DNA of 64,000 bases from Anaerolineae bacterium (GTDB lineage Bacteria; Chloroflexota; Anaerolineae; Aggregatilineales; J027), in contig WBUL01000004.1 in assembly GCA_008933735.1 (NCBI GenBank), positions 62,001 through 126,000 of the forward strand, read 5' to 3'. Position 1 is the stretch's first letter, and each line of letters opens with the position of its first letter. Under the pieces are notes generated by a model. That model was not told the DNA's origin. It made no database searches and saw only the letters and a list, made by a program, of their open reading frames with translations. The position numbers and the translations under genes are program-made. Of the stretch, positions 16,563-25,161 are shown one piece after another.

Positions 16563-18164
16563 TTAGTCCGCAGCGGAAGCAGCGGGAACTGCTGTGCCAT
16601 CCAAATCCGGCACAGTTTCATAAGCAGCGGGCCGCTGAACTTTCGACGGAAGCAGAAGCAGCACCAGGCCTGAGGAAACTGCCATCACAATCGCACCGAT
16701 CAACATGGCAGAAGTCATGCCATCAACAAATGCAGCGTTAGCAGTATCCAGAATAAGCTGGCGGGCAAAATCAGGAACTTGCGGGTTGCCAGCGACAATA
16801 TGTGCTGCCTGGATGCTGTCTGAAACGGCCTCCAACATACTCTGCGGCATCGCCGAAAGCTGCTGGGAAAGCTGCCCAACTTTATCCGTATAAATGTTGT
16901 TCATGATCGTGCCAAAGATCGCAACTCCCATCGCGCCGCCCAGTTCGCGGGTAGTATCGTTCATGGCGGAACCGATTCCAGCTTTGCTTTCTGGCACCGA
17001 TCCCATTACCGAGTCAGTAGCAGGGCTGACAGCCATCCCCAGGCCACCGGACAGGATTATCATACCGACGACGATTTCGCCATAGGACGAGTCCACTTCA
17101 TACATCTGGGACATATAGAACAACCCTGCCGCCGCAATCAGAATACCCAGGGCCACCGTATATTTGGTGCCAATGCGGGCGGTGATGCGGGCCGAACTGG
17201 CTGCCATGAATGCCATTGTGAGCGCCAGGGGCACAATACGAATGCCAGCTTCTAATGCCGTATATCCTTTGACTGTTTGAAGGTACTGACTCATGAAGAA
17301 AACTGACCCGAACATGCTGAACATGATAAGCGCCAGCGCGGTATTGGCCCCTGTGAATGAGAAATTCCTGAAAAAGTGCAGGGGCAGCATCGGCGTCGGG
17401 GTGCGGCTTTCCCAGATGGCAAATGCTCCTAAAAGCACGACTGCCGCCGCAAACGCCGTTATAGTTTGTTGATCTGCCCAACCCGCCTCGCCTGCATGGA
17501 TGATGCCATACACCAGCGCAAACAGTCCAGTAATGGAAAGAACTACGCCTGGAAGATCAATTTTAGGAGCCTTCGCATCGCGGGATTCATACAGAAAGTA
17601 CTGCCCACCTACCAGCGCTATCGCAATCACGGGAAGATTCACAAAAAAGACCGCATTCCATTCGTAGCTTTCCAGCAGCAGCCCACCGACTACCGGGCCA
17701 ATTCCCACGCCAAGACCAAACACCGCGGCCCAAAGCGCAATCGCCTGCGGACGCTCATGTGCAGGGAAGGAAGCCGTAATCAGAGACAGGGTAGAAGGCA
17801 TAATCACCGCCGCGCCAATGCCTAGAAAAGCGCGCGAGGCGATCAGCATGTTTGTACTGGTTGAAAGCGCAGCGGCCAGTGACCCAATCCCAAACAGCGC
17901 CAGCCCGATTTGCAGCCAGAGTTTGCGCCCATAGCGGTCACTGATAGCCCCCATCGTGAGCAGCAGGGCGGCAAAGACCAACACATAGGCATCTACAATC
18001 CACTGTAAATCGCTGGAGGTTGCCCCCAGATCACGGGAAATAGACGGAATAGCAACATTCAGGATGGTGTTATCCAGGCTGATGACCAATAATGAGATGC
18101 CTATAAACAGCATCCCCCACCAGCGGGTTTCATAACCCGGCAAATCTCGCTTTTGTGTATCCAT
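16563..18164 (-). CDS. MFS drug exporter, DHA2/EmrB-QacA type (14 TMS)
   Basis: 533 aa from ATG 18164, preceded by GAGGAAG; a longer open frame runs back into tetR and is not used. Features of the DHA2 group are visible: the first helix with SLLVISLDNTILNVAIPSI (motif D1-like), WIVDAYVLVFAALLL, motif A GAISDRYGRKLWLQIG and motif C-like GLGVGIGPVVGGLLLESYEWN. About 14 hydrophobic segments are present. These proton-coupled exporters remove cationic drugs, dyes or bile-type compounds; the substrate here is unknown. The gene follows its TetR regulator on the same strand, with an operator-like palindrome at 18187-18204 between them. Confidence 0.93.
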   Translation of the reverse strand: MDTQKRDLPGYETRWWGMLFIGISLLVISLDNTILNVAIPSISRDLGATSSDLQWIVDAYVLVFAALLLTMGAISDRYGRKLWLQIGLALFGIGSLAAALSTSTNMLIASRAFLGIGAAVIMPSTLSLITASFPAHERPQAIALWAAVFGLGVGIGPVVGGLLLESYEWNAVFFVNLPVIAIALVGGQYFLYESRDAKAPKIDLPGVVLSITGLFALVYGIIHAGEAGWADQQTITAFAAAVVLLGAFAIWESRTPTPMLPLHFFRNFSFTGANTALALIMFSMFGSVFFMSQYLQTVKGYTALEAGIRIVPLALTMAFMAASSARITARIGTKYTVALGILIAAAGLFYMSQMYEVDSSYGEIVVGMIILSGGLGMAVSPATDSVMGSVPESKAGIGSAMNDTTRELGGAMGVAIFGTIMNNIYTDKVGQLSQQLSAMPQSMLEAVSDSIQAAHIVAGNPQVPDFARQLILDTANAAFVDGMTSAMLIGAIVMAVSSGLVLLLLPSKVQRPAAYETVPDLDGTAVPAASAAD

Positions 18165-18186
18165 TTTTGGCTTCCTCTTTCTTATA

Positions 18187-18204
18187 TTACTGACCGTTCG
18201 GTAA
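18187..18204. promoter_or_regulatory. TetR-type operator in front of the MFS exporter gene
   Basis: An 18-bp imperfect palindrome (14 of 18 positions symmetric), TTACTGACCGTTCGGTAA. Its core ACCGTTCG-K-TAA recurs at 18815-18830 in front of tetR, which supports binding by the same repressor. Confidence 0.75.
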
Positions 18205-18215
18205 GTTCGGCAGTT

Positions 18216-18235
18216 AAAAAAAAGGGCTACCGCCC
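18216..18235 (-). terminator. Short terminator hairpin overlapping the tetR stop codon
   Basis: The minus strand reads GGGCGGTAGCCC followed by eight T. The 4-bp GC stem contains the TAG stop of tetR in its loop and 3' arm. The stem is short, so read-through into the exporter is likely. Confidence 0.5.
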
Positions 18236-18799
18236 ACAGGCTACAAACTCTGCCACGATTTTGACGAATTCCTGCATTTGCAGATCCACAATCTTCCGCA
18301 GTTCCAGGCTGATGAAATACTGGGCATATCCGATGAAACTGCAAATCACCTGCCAGGCAATTTTTTCTGCCTCGGCATGGTCAGGCACGAAGCGCTGGAT
18401 CGATTCGGTCAAGGCCTGGTGGAATAACATCTGCTTCTGGTGGATCAATTCCTGTTCTCTGGGGCCAAAATTCGGGTACTCACTGATGGTCCAGCGCAGG
18501 CGATGAATCCGCCCTTCGGCTTTTTGCATTAGCCCCTGGCCGAATAGTTCGATCAGTTCACGCAGCGAGGCTGCGCCTTCACACCCCTGGATAATGCCCA
18601 TCATATCCGGCATATCCGTATGCAAAACCTCTTGCAGGATTTCTTCTTTCCCCTCTTTGAAATGATAATACAGCGCCGCTTTGGTACAGCCTACAATATC
18701 CGCGATCTGCTGCACAGAGGTGGCGATATACCCGTGCTTCAAAAACAGCTCACTGGCGGCCTTTATCATCTCTTCGCGGCGATTAATCCGTTCGGGCAT
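18227..18799 (-). CDS. TetR-family repressor of the adjacent exporter
   Basis: 190 aa from ATG 18799; the longer frame would include the operator and promoter. The N-terminal HTH is typical: RREEMIKAASELFLKHGYIATSVQQIADIVGCTKAALYYHFKEGKEEIL. The C-terminal domain (about 60-190) is the ligand-binding and dimer part, with no recognisable subtype. Location next to a DHA2 exporter and two matching palindromes point to ligand-relieved repression of both genes. The promoter at 18834-18862 is near consensus and its start region is covered by the palindrome at 18815-18830, so autorepression is expected. Confidence 0.93.
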   Translation of the reverse strand: MPERINRREEMIKAASELFLKHGYIATSVQQIADIVGCTKAALYYHFKEGKEEILQEVLHTDMPDMMGIIQGCEGAASLRELIELFGQGLMQKAEGRIHRLRWTISEYPNFGPREQELIHQKQMLFHQALTESIQRFVPDHAEAEKIAWQVICSFIGYAQYFISLELRKIVDLQMQEFVKIVAEFVACGR

Positions 18800-18814
18800 G
18801 TTGACCTGACTATA

Positions 18815-18830
18815 CTTACCGTTCGTTAAG
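18815..18830. promoter_or_regulatory. TetR-type operator in front of tetR
   Basis: CTTACCGTTCGTTAAG, an imperfect 16-bp palindrome with outer arms CTTA/TAAG. It lies just downstream of the -10 box and overlaps the expected transcription start. Confidence 0.78.
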
Positions 18831-18833
18831 CAT

Positions 18834-18862
18834 AGCATAAGACCAATTGCCAAACCTGTCAA
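18834..18862 (-). promoter_or_regulatory. Near-consensus sigma-70-type promoter of tetR
   Basis: Minus strand: -35 TTGACA (18857-18862), exact 17-nt spacer, -10 TATGCT (18834-18839). This is the best -35/-10 pair seen in the window. Confidence 0.85.
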
Positions 18863-18930
18863 GCCCTGGCAAAAAATCATTTTTAGGGGCAATATTAGGC
18901 AGCACAGCCAAAAAAGTAGAGGTTTTTCTC

Positions 18931-20226
18931 ATGAGTGCATCACGAGAGGTTATTGAACGACACAAGAAATATATGTTTCCAGCCGTCACCCCCTATTTTG
19001 GTGACGACGCAATTGTGGTGTCACACGCCAAAGATCAGTATGTCTGGGACATCGAAGGTAACCAGTACCTGGATTTTTTCGGTGGGGTACTAACTGTTTC
19101 CGTTGGACACTGCAATGACGAAGTCAATCAGCGCATCATTGAGCAGTTGAACAAAGCCCAACACACTTCCACGCTCTACGTCAACGAAATTATGGTGCGG
19201 TTGGCAGAAAAAGTTGCTTCCATCACCCCTGGGCGCCTGCAAAAATGCTATTTTACCAACAGCGGCACAGAGGCAGACGAAACCGCTGTTTTAGCTGCCC
19301 GTATGTATACTGGCAACCAGGATATCATTGCGCTGCGCCATGCGTATTCCGGACGTTCAATGACAGCAATGAGCATCAGTGGTCACGGGACATGGCGGTT
19401 GGGGAGTGTGGTTGACCCGCACGTGCGGCACGTTCGCAGCCCATATCTCTACCGCGCTCCGAAAGGTATCCATAATGAAGACGATCTGCTGGATTTCCTG
19501 GTCGAAGATTTTGAGGAAGTCCTCGCCACCACTACCAACGGTAAAATTGCAGCCTTCATTGCGGAAACAATCCAGGGCGTCGGTGGATTTATTGTTCCAC
19601 CAAAGGATTATTTCAAACGCATTCTCCCCATTGTGAAAGCGGCAGGCGGTGTGTTCATCTGTGACGAGGTACAGGCAGGATGGGGTCGAACGGGTAAAAA
19701 ATGGAACGGCATCGAACACTGGGGAGTTGAGCCAGACATCATGACCTTTGCCAAAGGGATGGCTAACGGAGTGCCGATTGGCTGCACGATTGCCACACCG
19801 GAAATTGCAGAAGCGGTTAAAGGAATGACCTTTTCTACCTTTGGCGGTAATCCGGTGACGATGGCGGCGGCCCTGGCCACAATAGCGTATATTGAAGACC
19901 ACAACCTGCTTGAAAATGCCGATGTGCAGGGAACGGCCTTCCGCCAGCATCTGGACGAATTTAAGTCCGAGTTCAATTTCATTGGTGATGTACGCGGTAT
20001 GGGACTGATGCAGGCTATGGAAATCGTGGTGCCAGGAACGGATAAAAAACCGGATGCGGCACGGGCCACGGCAATTCTCAATGCAGCACGGAAACACGGT
20101 CTCTTGATTGGTAAGGGTGGGTTGTATGGCAACATTGTGCGTATGTCGCCGCATTTAAATGTGTCGGCAGAAGATATGGAAGCGGGCTGCCAGCTTCTTG
20201 CAAAAGCTCTGGCCGAAGTCGGGTAG
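18931..20226 (+). CDS. Class III PLP aminotransferase (alanine-glyoxylate/omega-aminotransferase type)
   Basis: 431 aa from ATG 18931, with AGAGG upstream; the frame extends 5' but lacks another start with a ribosome site. Fold-type I class III landmarks are present: YLDFFGGVLTVSVGHC, FTNSGTEADETAVLAAR, the cofactor Asp in FICDEVQAGWGRTGK, the PLP-lysine in TFAKGMANGVPIG and FSTFGGNPVTMAAA. The overall sequence resembles AGXT2-like and beta-alanine/GABA-type transaminases. The amino donor and acceptor cannot be fixed from sequence. It is monocistronic, ending at a bidirectional hairpin terminator. Confidence 0.93.
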   Translation: MSASREVIERHKKYMFPAVTPYFGDDAIVVSHAKDQYVWDIEGNQYLDFFGGVLTVSVGHCNDEVNQRIIEQLNKAQHTSTLYVNEIMVRLAEKVASITPGRLQKCYFTNSGTEADETAVLAARMYTGNQDIIALRHAYSGRSMTAMSISGHGTWRLGSVVDPHVRHVRSPYLYRAPKGIHNEDDLLDFLVEDFEEVLATTTNGKIAAFIAETIQGVGGFIVPPKDYFKRILPIVKAAGGVFICDEVQAGWGRTGKKWNGIEHWGVEPDIMTFAKGMANGVPIGCTIATPEIAEAVKGMTFSTFGGNPVTMAAALATIAYIEDHNLLENADVQGTAFRQHLDEFKSEFNFIGDVRGMGLMQAMEIVVPGTDKKPDAARATAILNAARKHGLLIGKGGLYGNIVRMSPHLNVSAEDMEAGCQLLAKALAEVG

Positions 20227-20235
20227 AAATCGACA

Positions 20236-20265
20236 AAAGGGCGAGTTATCTGGCTCGCCCTTTTT
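20236..20265. terminator. Bidirectional terminator between convergent genes
   Basis: Stem GGGCGAG/CTCGCCC (20239-20245 with 20254-20260), 8-nt loop, five T on the plus side and four on the minus side. It serves the aminotransferase and the facing DUF5680-like gene. Confidence 0.9.
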
Positions 20266-20266
20266 A

Positions 20267-20731
20267 TCACGGCTTAATTAATCCCCCATGATAGATCAGT
20301 TCGTATCCCTTTTTCCCCTGCCGGGTAATCCATTCTTTTCCAGTAAAATGAGATACGTTTCCCTCGTTGGTGTCCGTGTAAATACTGTCATCAACAGCAT
20401 ATTCAAACCCACCTAAAAACCGCCCTTCTTTGTACAGTGCAGAGAGGCTCACTTTGATGATATGCCCGGCTTCTGCCGCCTGAATCAGATTGGGCAGCAG
20501 AATATATCCATAATAATTCATTGCCCAGCACGGCTCACCTTCAAAGTACACCACTTCCTGCCCGATAAAATCTGTTCCACCGAAATAGCTGTCCATATAA
20601 ACAAAAGCGCCGTCATGAAACTGTAAATCTATTGAGCCGGGACGGTAGGAGAGCAGTTTTTTCCCGTCTCCTACATACGTAGCGGCCTTTGCTTTCACGA
20701 TAAATGAGTGAAGCGCATCCAGGGTATTCAT
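20267..20731 (-). CDS. DUF5680-like protein
   Basis: 154 aa from ATG 20731. The sequence matches the pattern I associate with DUF5680: LHSFIVKAKAATYVGDG, RPGSIDLQFHDGAFVYMDSYFGGTDFIGQEVVYF, PCWAMNYYGYIL and the C-terminal FTGKEWITRQGKKGYELIYHGG. It is a small soluble beta-rich protein with no catalytic motif known to me; some homologues are annotated as transcriptional regulators. It starts 16 nt after the upstream membrane-protein gene stop, so both are probably on one transcript. Function unknown. Confidence 0.7.
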   Translation of the reverse strand: MNTLDALHSFIVKAKAATYVGDGKKLLSYRPGSIDLQFHDGAFVYMDSYFGGTDFIGQEVVYFEGEPCWAMNYYGYILLPNLIQAAEAGHIIKVSLSALYKEGRFLGGFEYAVDDSIYTDTNEGNVSHFTGKEWITRQGKKGYELIYHGGLIKP

Positions 20732-20747
20732 CTTTTTAGTCCTCAGG

Positions 20748-21173
20748 TTATATGAATTGGAGCACAATCATGGCAGCCAGGGCAACAGCGATGATGATTC
20801 CCAACAGCATCAGTACCACCCACCACTGCCTGCTGTCTCTTTTTTCTGGTTCTGGTTCTGCGGGAGCCTCGTCATAGGCCATAAATTCGACATTTGGCAT
20901 TTTGCCGGGTGCGGACGGGGTCACAGATTTGGATCTGGGTTCAGGCTCTCGTTGCGCCGGGGCTACCGGAACCACCACCAGCGGCGATCTCTCGCCCGCA
21001 GACTGTCTGCCGGGTGCCCCCTGGTAAATTGAACACTGCTCGTAATCCGCCAGGCAGTAATCTTTGATGTACGAGGTACGGATAGGTGAAGCCGGTTTGA
21101 GCTTCCCGCATAACATCTGATTAGGATTGGCTTTACTTTTGCCCAGATACGGGCAAACCTTGCTTTTTTCCAT
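20748..21173 (-). CDS. Tail-anchored protein with N-terminal Cys motif
   Basis: 141 aa from ATG 21173. The N-terminus carries four Cys (KVCPYLG, QMLCGKL, DYCLADYEQCSIY), a spacing that could bind zinc or an Fe-S cluster. A Pro/Glu-rich linker follows, and the last 25 residues form one hydrophobic helix (WWVVLMLLGIIIAVALAAMI). With a single C-terminal helix the Cys domain should face the cytoplasm. The TATACT box at 21197-21202, 23 nt upstream, supports this start. The gene is divergent from the sortase operon. I do not recognise the family. Confidence 0.7.
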   Translation of the reverse strand: MEKSKVCPYLGKSKANPNQMLCGKLKPASPIRTSYIKDYCLADYEQCSIYQGAPGRQSAGERSPLVVVPVAPAQREPEPRSKSVTPSAPGKMPNVEFMAYDEAPAEPEPEKRDSRQWWVVLMLLGIIIAVALAAMIVLQFI

Positions 21174-21196
21174 GCGGTCTATCCTGTCCGGCGTGT

Positions 21197-21202
21197 AGTA
21201 TA
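21197..21202 (-). promoter_or_regulatory. -10 box of the tail-anchored Cys-motif protein gene
   Basis: GCTATACT on the minus strand, 23 nt before ATG 21173. A plus-strand GATAAT at 21241-21246, 27 nt before the sortase ATG, is the matching candidate on the other side. Confidence 0.45.
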
Positions 21203-21273
21203 GCATGTTCCGTAGACTTTTCATCTGCTGCAAGTTCGATGATAATCTGCTTGGTTGAAGTTGAGGAAAGTCT

Positions 21274-22059
21274 ATGCGGCAGCGGGCGCTGTTTTTCGGC
21301 ATTTTTACGGTCACGGTGATGCTGATCTGGGGGGTGGGTTATCTGCTGGTCAATGAGTACTATACGGATAAGGACAATCCCCTGGCGGATGCCGAACCAA
21401 CGGCGACGCCAACACAGCGCCCCACACGTTCTGATATTCCTGAACTGCGGGCAGGGATGCCAACCCCGACGACCCCACCCACCTTTACGCCGACCACGCC
21501 AGAGGTCACTTCGACACCTGTTTTCACCCTGAGCGCGTTGGAGCTCAACCCCCTGGAAGGCCAACCGGAAAGGCTTCCGACCCTGGAAGCGACGCTTGAT
21601 AGCAGCGTTCCACCCGGCGGCGCATACCCGATTCAACTTGCCGTCCCGGAAGCCAATATCAATGCGGCAGTGCTGGTTGTTAATGACGATTTTAATCAGG
21701 ACATCATCACCCCACGCGAGGAAATCGGTTATTATGCCCGAACCCCCAAAATCGGCGCGGGCGGGAACACCGTGATGGTGGGGCATGTCTATCCGGGGCG
21801 TGTGTTCAATCATTTACTGGATGTACAGATCGGTCAGGTGGTGCGGGTCACCGATGAACATTTCGTTGACCATTACTACCAGATTCAGGAAATTATTCGT
21901 TTCCCCTATGAACAGGGGACGCAGGCTGACCGTGAACTGGGACTGGCTTACATTTTCGAGAACACGGTGGAACGGCTGACCCTCGTCACCTGCTATCCCG
22001 AATATGAATGGACACATCGCTTTGTGGTACGTGCTGTCCCGATCCCAAAACCAGAGTGA
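21274..22059 (+). CDS. Sortase (class D/E-like)
   Basis: 261 aa with GAGGAAAG before the ATG. An N-terminal membrane helix (residues about 7-27) is followed by a Thr/Pro-rich spacer (about 35-90) and the sortase domain. The catalytic triad can be placed: His in MVGHVYPGRVF, Cys in LTLVTCYPEYEW and Arg in HRFVVRAVP. Sortases join sorting-signal proteins to cell-wall or surface acceptors. No LPxTG-type C-terminal signal is apparent in the proteins of this window, so its substrates are elsewhere or have a divergent signal. The stop overlaps the next gene by 4 bp (GTGA). Confidence 0.93.
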   Translation: MRQRALFFGIFTVTVMLIWGVGYLLVNEYYTDKDNPLADAEPTATPTQRPTRSDIPELRAGMPTPTTPPTFTPTTPEVTSTPVFTLSALELNPLEGQPERLPTLEATLDSSVPPGGAYPIQLAVPEANINAAVLVVNDDFNQDIITPREEIGYYARTPKIGAGGNTVMVGHVYPGRVFNHLLDVQIGQVVRVTDEHFVDHYYQIQEIIRFPYEQGTQADRELGLAYIFENTVERLTLVTCYPEYEWTHRFVVRAVPIPKPE

Positions 22060-23072
22060 TTAAATTCGCAGGATTTGCCGCGCTAACTGCCTTTGTGCTG
22101 ATGGTAGTCGGGTTTTGCAACGGCATCACCCTGATCTCTTTTTCATCAGAAGCTGCTTTTGTACCGAAAAATCATCGGGAACGGTTCGGATTAGGAGTCA
22201 TCTACCAAACCGTTGAAGATGACAGACTGTTGAAACATCTCGGAGCGTCATGGTATTTAAACTGGGCGGCAGAACCCGAGATTCACACCGAGGTGAGGTT
22301 CTGGCCGATGCTGCGGGTTCGGCAGGACGGGACATATCATCCTACAGGTCAAGTGCTCAAGCGGGCGGTTGAAAAGTCTCCAGGCGCTGTGTGGATCATC
22401 GGTAACGAGCCAGATATAGCCGAACAGGACGGCGCCCCGCCGCTTGCGCTGGCAATTGCTTTTCATGATGCCAGAGAAGAAATTCTACGATGGGACAGCA
22501 CCGCTCAATTTGCAATTGGTGCGGTCGGAATGGTTTCGCCGCTTCGCCTGTCTTATCTGGACATCACTCTCGGCATTTACCGGCAGCGCTACGGAAGAGA
22601 TATGCCCATCGATGTGTGGACAATTCACCAGTACATCCTACCGGAGCAAAAAAATGCGTGGGGGATTGGCATTCCTACAGGTCTTGAAGCGGACTACGGC
22701 GAGATGTATGTGGCAAAAAATCACAATGCAATACGTTACTTTCAACAAGGAATTGAGGCTTTTCGAGGATGGATGGCGGCACGAGGTTTTCGGGGAAAGC
22801 CCCTTATCGTCACGGAATTTGGACTGCTCCTGCCGAGCTTTACCGCCGCAGAAACCGCCGCATATCTCGAAAAAACGGTATCCTATCTTCTGTCAGCACA
22901 GGATAACAATCTGGGTTATCCTGCGGACAAAAATTACCTTGTGCAGGGATTCGCGTGGTTTGCTCTGCGGGATCCACTTTTTGAAACGGGAACGTTGGTG
23001 CAGTTGAGTACCAGTCGCCTGACCCTGGCAGGTCAGCGCTGGCGGGAACTTTATAATGAGGCGGACGAATGA
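22056..23072 (+). CDS. Exported clan-A glycoside-hydrolase-like TIM-barrel protein
   Basis: 338 aa from GTG 22056 within the sortase stop. A signal or anchor helix (about 5-28) leads to a TIM barrel with segments typical of clan GH-A and GH39/GH128-like enzymes: VWIIGNEPDIAEQDG (acid/base Glu in NEP), DVWTIHQYIL and KPLIVTEFGLLLP (nucleophile-position Glu). Both carboxylates are present, so catalysis on a beta-glycan is plausible. It is translationally linked to the sortase before it and the M28 peptidase after it (ATGA overlap). The substrate is unknown. Confidence 0.75.
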   Translation: MIKFAGFAALTAFVLMVVGFCNGITLISFSSEAAFVPKNHRERFGLGVIYQTVEDDRLLKHLGASWYLNWAAEPEIHTEVRFWPMLRVRQDGTYHPTGQVLKRAVEKSPGAVWIIGNEPDIAEQDGAPPLALAIAFHDAREEILRWDSTAQFAIGAVGMVSPLRLSYLDITLGIYRQRYGRDMPIDVWTIHQYILPEQKNAWGIGIPTGLEADYGEMYVAKNHNAIRYFQQGIEAFRGWMAARGFRGKPLIVTEFGLLLPSFTAAETAAYLEKTVSYLLSAQDNNLGYPADKNYLVQGFAWFALRDPLFETGTLVQLSTSRLTLAGQRWRELYNEADE

Positions 23073-24532
23073 ACAGGACGTTACACTGGTACAAAGCACG
23101 ATCTCTCGTTCCGGTGGTGTTTTTTTTCACGTCGATTTTTATCGCCGGGTGCGACAAGGCCGAAGAAGTAACCCTGCCGACCCAATTTATCCCGCCAACA
23201 TGGACACCATCACCGACTCTCTTGCCCAGCGCTACAGACACTCCAACTACAACGGCAACATTTACCGCCACACCAACGCCAACAATCACCCCTACCCCAA
23301 CCAGCAGCAGCACGCCAACTGCGTCCCCAACCCTGACACCCGCGCCAACGATCACCCCCAGTCCGATTCCGCTGCTTTTTGACCGCCTGACCATGCAGAT
23401 TGACCGCCAGGGCATCATGCAAACCATCGTCGATTTGCAGAACTTCAGCACCCGCCACACTAATTCGGTTGTCGTACAGGAGGAAACGACCGGAATTATC
23501 CCGGCCAGAAATTACCTGTTGGCAGAACTGAATGAGCGGGCGCAAAACTGTGCCGCGCCAACTTTTGTGGACATGGATAACTTTGTGCTGTTTTACCGCG
23601 ATGTTACATCGGCACAGTCGAATCTCATCGCTAAAGTCGAGGGTGCAAATCCCAACCTCGGCGTTATCGTCATTGGTGCCCATTACGATACCATTTCTAA
23701 GGAGTTTATTGGCAACCCGCTTGCCATGCAGCCAGGGGCGGATGACAACGGCAGCGGTGTATCTGCCGTGCTGGAACTGATGCGGCTGATGTGTCTTGAA
23801 CCGCGCCAGCAGACGGTGGTGTTTGTGCTGTTTGCGGCGGAAGAAAATGTCATTAACAATCAGGGACGGCAGGGGAGCCAGCATTTCGTGAATTCCTATT
23901 TGCCGCGTGCAGGTTGGAATGTGGTCGGTATGATGAATCTGGATACGGTAGGTTCAGCGACCGATGAGCGTGGCAATATCATTGATACGTTTGCCCATCT
24001 GTACTCCCAGGGGCCAATCAACAGCCCGTCACGGGCAATGGCGCGGCGGATTCAGGCGGCGGCGTATGTCCATCTGCCCGATTTTCGGCTGGTAGTGCAG
24101 AACCGGGAAGACCGTGAAAACCGCTGGGGTGACCATATGTCGTTCACGGACGCAGGGTATCCGGCAGTCCGTCTGATCGAAGGCTCAGAAGACCCGCTGC
24201 GTCAGGATACAGACCGTGATCTGATTAATGATCTCAGCCCTGATTATTTGATGAAGAATATCCGGGCGGTGCTGGCGTATTTGCTGAGTGGTGAGGGGGC
24301 ACCGCCCCCCGCCAATATCACCATCAACGGAACAACGGTTACCTGGCCGCCGATTTCCGGTGCCCAATCATACTGGGTCATGCAGCGCGTTTCCGGCCAG
24401 CAGGGATATGGCGATTATACGCAGGTTACGCAGCCAACCATTACCCTGCCATCCGGCACGATTTTTTCTATAGGCACAGTCGGTACCAACGGTATTTTAG
24501 GCCCACTCAGTCAGGAATATGCTATGCCGTAA
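23069..24532 (+). CDS. Lipoprotein M28-family zinc aminopeptidase
   Basis: 487 aa. The N-terminal signal ends in a lipobox (FIAGC, Cys near residue 28), followed by a Thr/Pro-repeat stalk (about 35-100). The M28 domain has all expected zinc ligands: His in IGAHYDTIS, Asp in GADDNGSGVSAV, Glu-Glu in FAAEENVINN, Asp in NLDTVGS and a final His in DHMSFTDAGYPA. The C-terminal 90 residues resemble a fibronectin-III-like module (ANITINGTTVTWPPISGAQSY, 21 residues split as ANITINGTTV and TWPPISGAQSY). It probably degrades peptides outside the cell. Third gene of the sortase unit. Confidence 0.93.
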   Translation: MNRTLHWYKARSLVPVVFFFTSIFIAGCDKAEEVTLPTQFIPPTWTPSPTLLPSATDTPTTTATFTATPTPTITPTPTSSSTPTASPTLTPAPTITPSPIPLLFDRLTMQIDRQGIMQTIVDLQNFSTRHTNSVVVQEETTGIIPARNYLLAELNERAQNCAAPTFVDMDNFVLFYRDVTSAQSNLIAKVEGANPNLGVIVIGAHYDTISKEFIGNPLAMQPGADDNGSGVSAVLELMRLMCLEPRQQTVVFVLFAAEENVINNQGRQGSQHFVNSYLPRAGWNVVGMMNLDTVGSATDERGNIIDTFAHLYSQGPINSPSRAMARRIQAAAYVHLPDFRLVVQNREDRENRWGDHMSFTDAGYPAVRLIEGSEDPLRQDTDRDLINDLSPDYLMKNIRAVLAYLLSGEGAPPPANITINGTTVTWPPISGAQSYWVMQRVSGQQGYGDYTQVTQPTITLPSGTIFSIGTVGTNGILGPLSQEYAMP

Positions 24533-24588
24533 TTCAGTGTTATGCACAGAGGCATCGGGACGACCTATGAACAACAGGGATTAAGTTG

Positions 24589-25161
24589 ATGAGCTCTCTT
24601 GCTGAGATGGATGATCATGCGCTGGCACAACAGGTGCAGCGCGACCTACAAGGACAGACCGCCTTCGCTGAACTGTATCGGCGGCATGTGAATCATGTCT
24701 ACCGCTATTTTCTGGCACGAGTCCGAAATGAACAGGACGCACAGGACTTAACGGCCCAGACCTTTCTTACTGCCCTTGAGTCGATCCCCCATTTCCGCAG
24801 CGAATCAAAATTCTCAACATGGTTGTTCGGCATTGCTCATCATAAAGGGGTTGACTTTTTCCGACGTAAACGACCACTGGTCGGGTTGGAAACTGCCGAA
24901 AACCTCTCTGACCCTGACCCACCGCCCGACGAAACGGTCAGCCAGCGTTTGCAGGTGGAAACTGTATTAAATGCCATGCAGGTGCTTTCCAGTGAACGGG
25001 CGGAAGCGCTTGCCCTGCACAGTTTTGGCAGCCTGAGCGTGGCTGAAGTCGCCCAGGTAATGCATAAAAGTGAGGCTGCCGTTCGTATGTTAATTCACCG
25101 TGCCATTCAGGATTTGCAGCAGCGTCTAGCTTATAGGAGCGTTGACAATGGAACCGCGTAA
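24589..25161 (+). CDS. ECF-type RNA polymerase sigma factor
   Basis: 190 aa from ATG 24589; an in-frame TTG lies 3 nt earlier. Sigma-2 region: FAELYRRHVNHVYRYFLAR, EQDAQDLTAQTFLTALE and FSTWLFGIAHHKGVDFFRRK. Sigma-4 region: VLSSERAEALALHSFGSLSVAEVAQVM and EAAVRMLIHRAIQDL. This is the normal two-domain ECF layout. The next gene overlaps by 14 bp and encodes a single-pass membrane protein, the usual place for an anti-sigma factor. The stimulus and regulon are unknown. Confidence 0.95.
   Translation: MSSLAEMDDHALAQQVQRDLQGQTAFAELYRRHVNHVYRYFLARVRNEQDAQDLTAQTFLTALESIPHFRSESKFSTWLFGIAHHKGVDFFRRKRPLVGLETAENLSDPDPPPDETVSQRLQVETVLNAMQVLSSERAEALALHSFGSLSVAEVAQVMHKSEAAVRMLIHRAIQDLQQRLAYRSVDNGTA

Noticed and set aside
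18165-18344. 60-codon N-terminal extension of the MFS exporter frame
   Set aside because: It would read through the operator and the tetR terminator. ATG 18164 has a GAGGAAG site and starts the normal DHA2 N-terminus.
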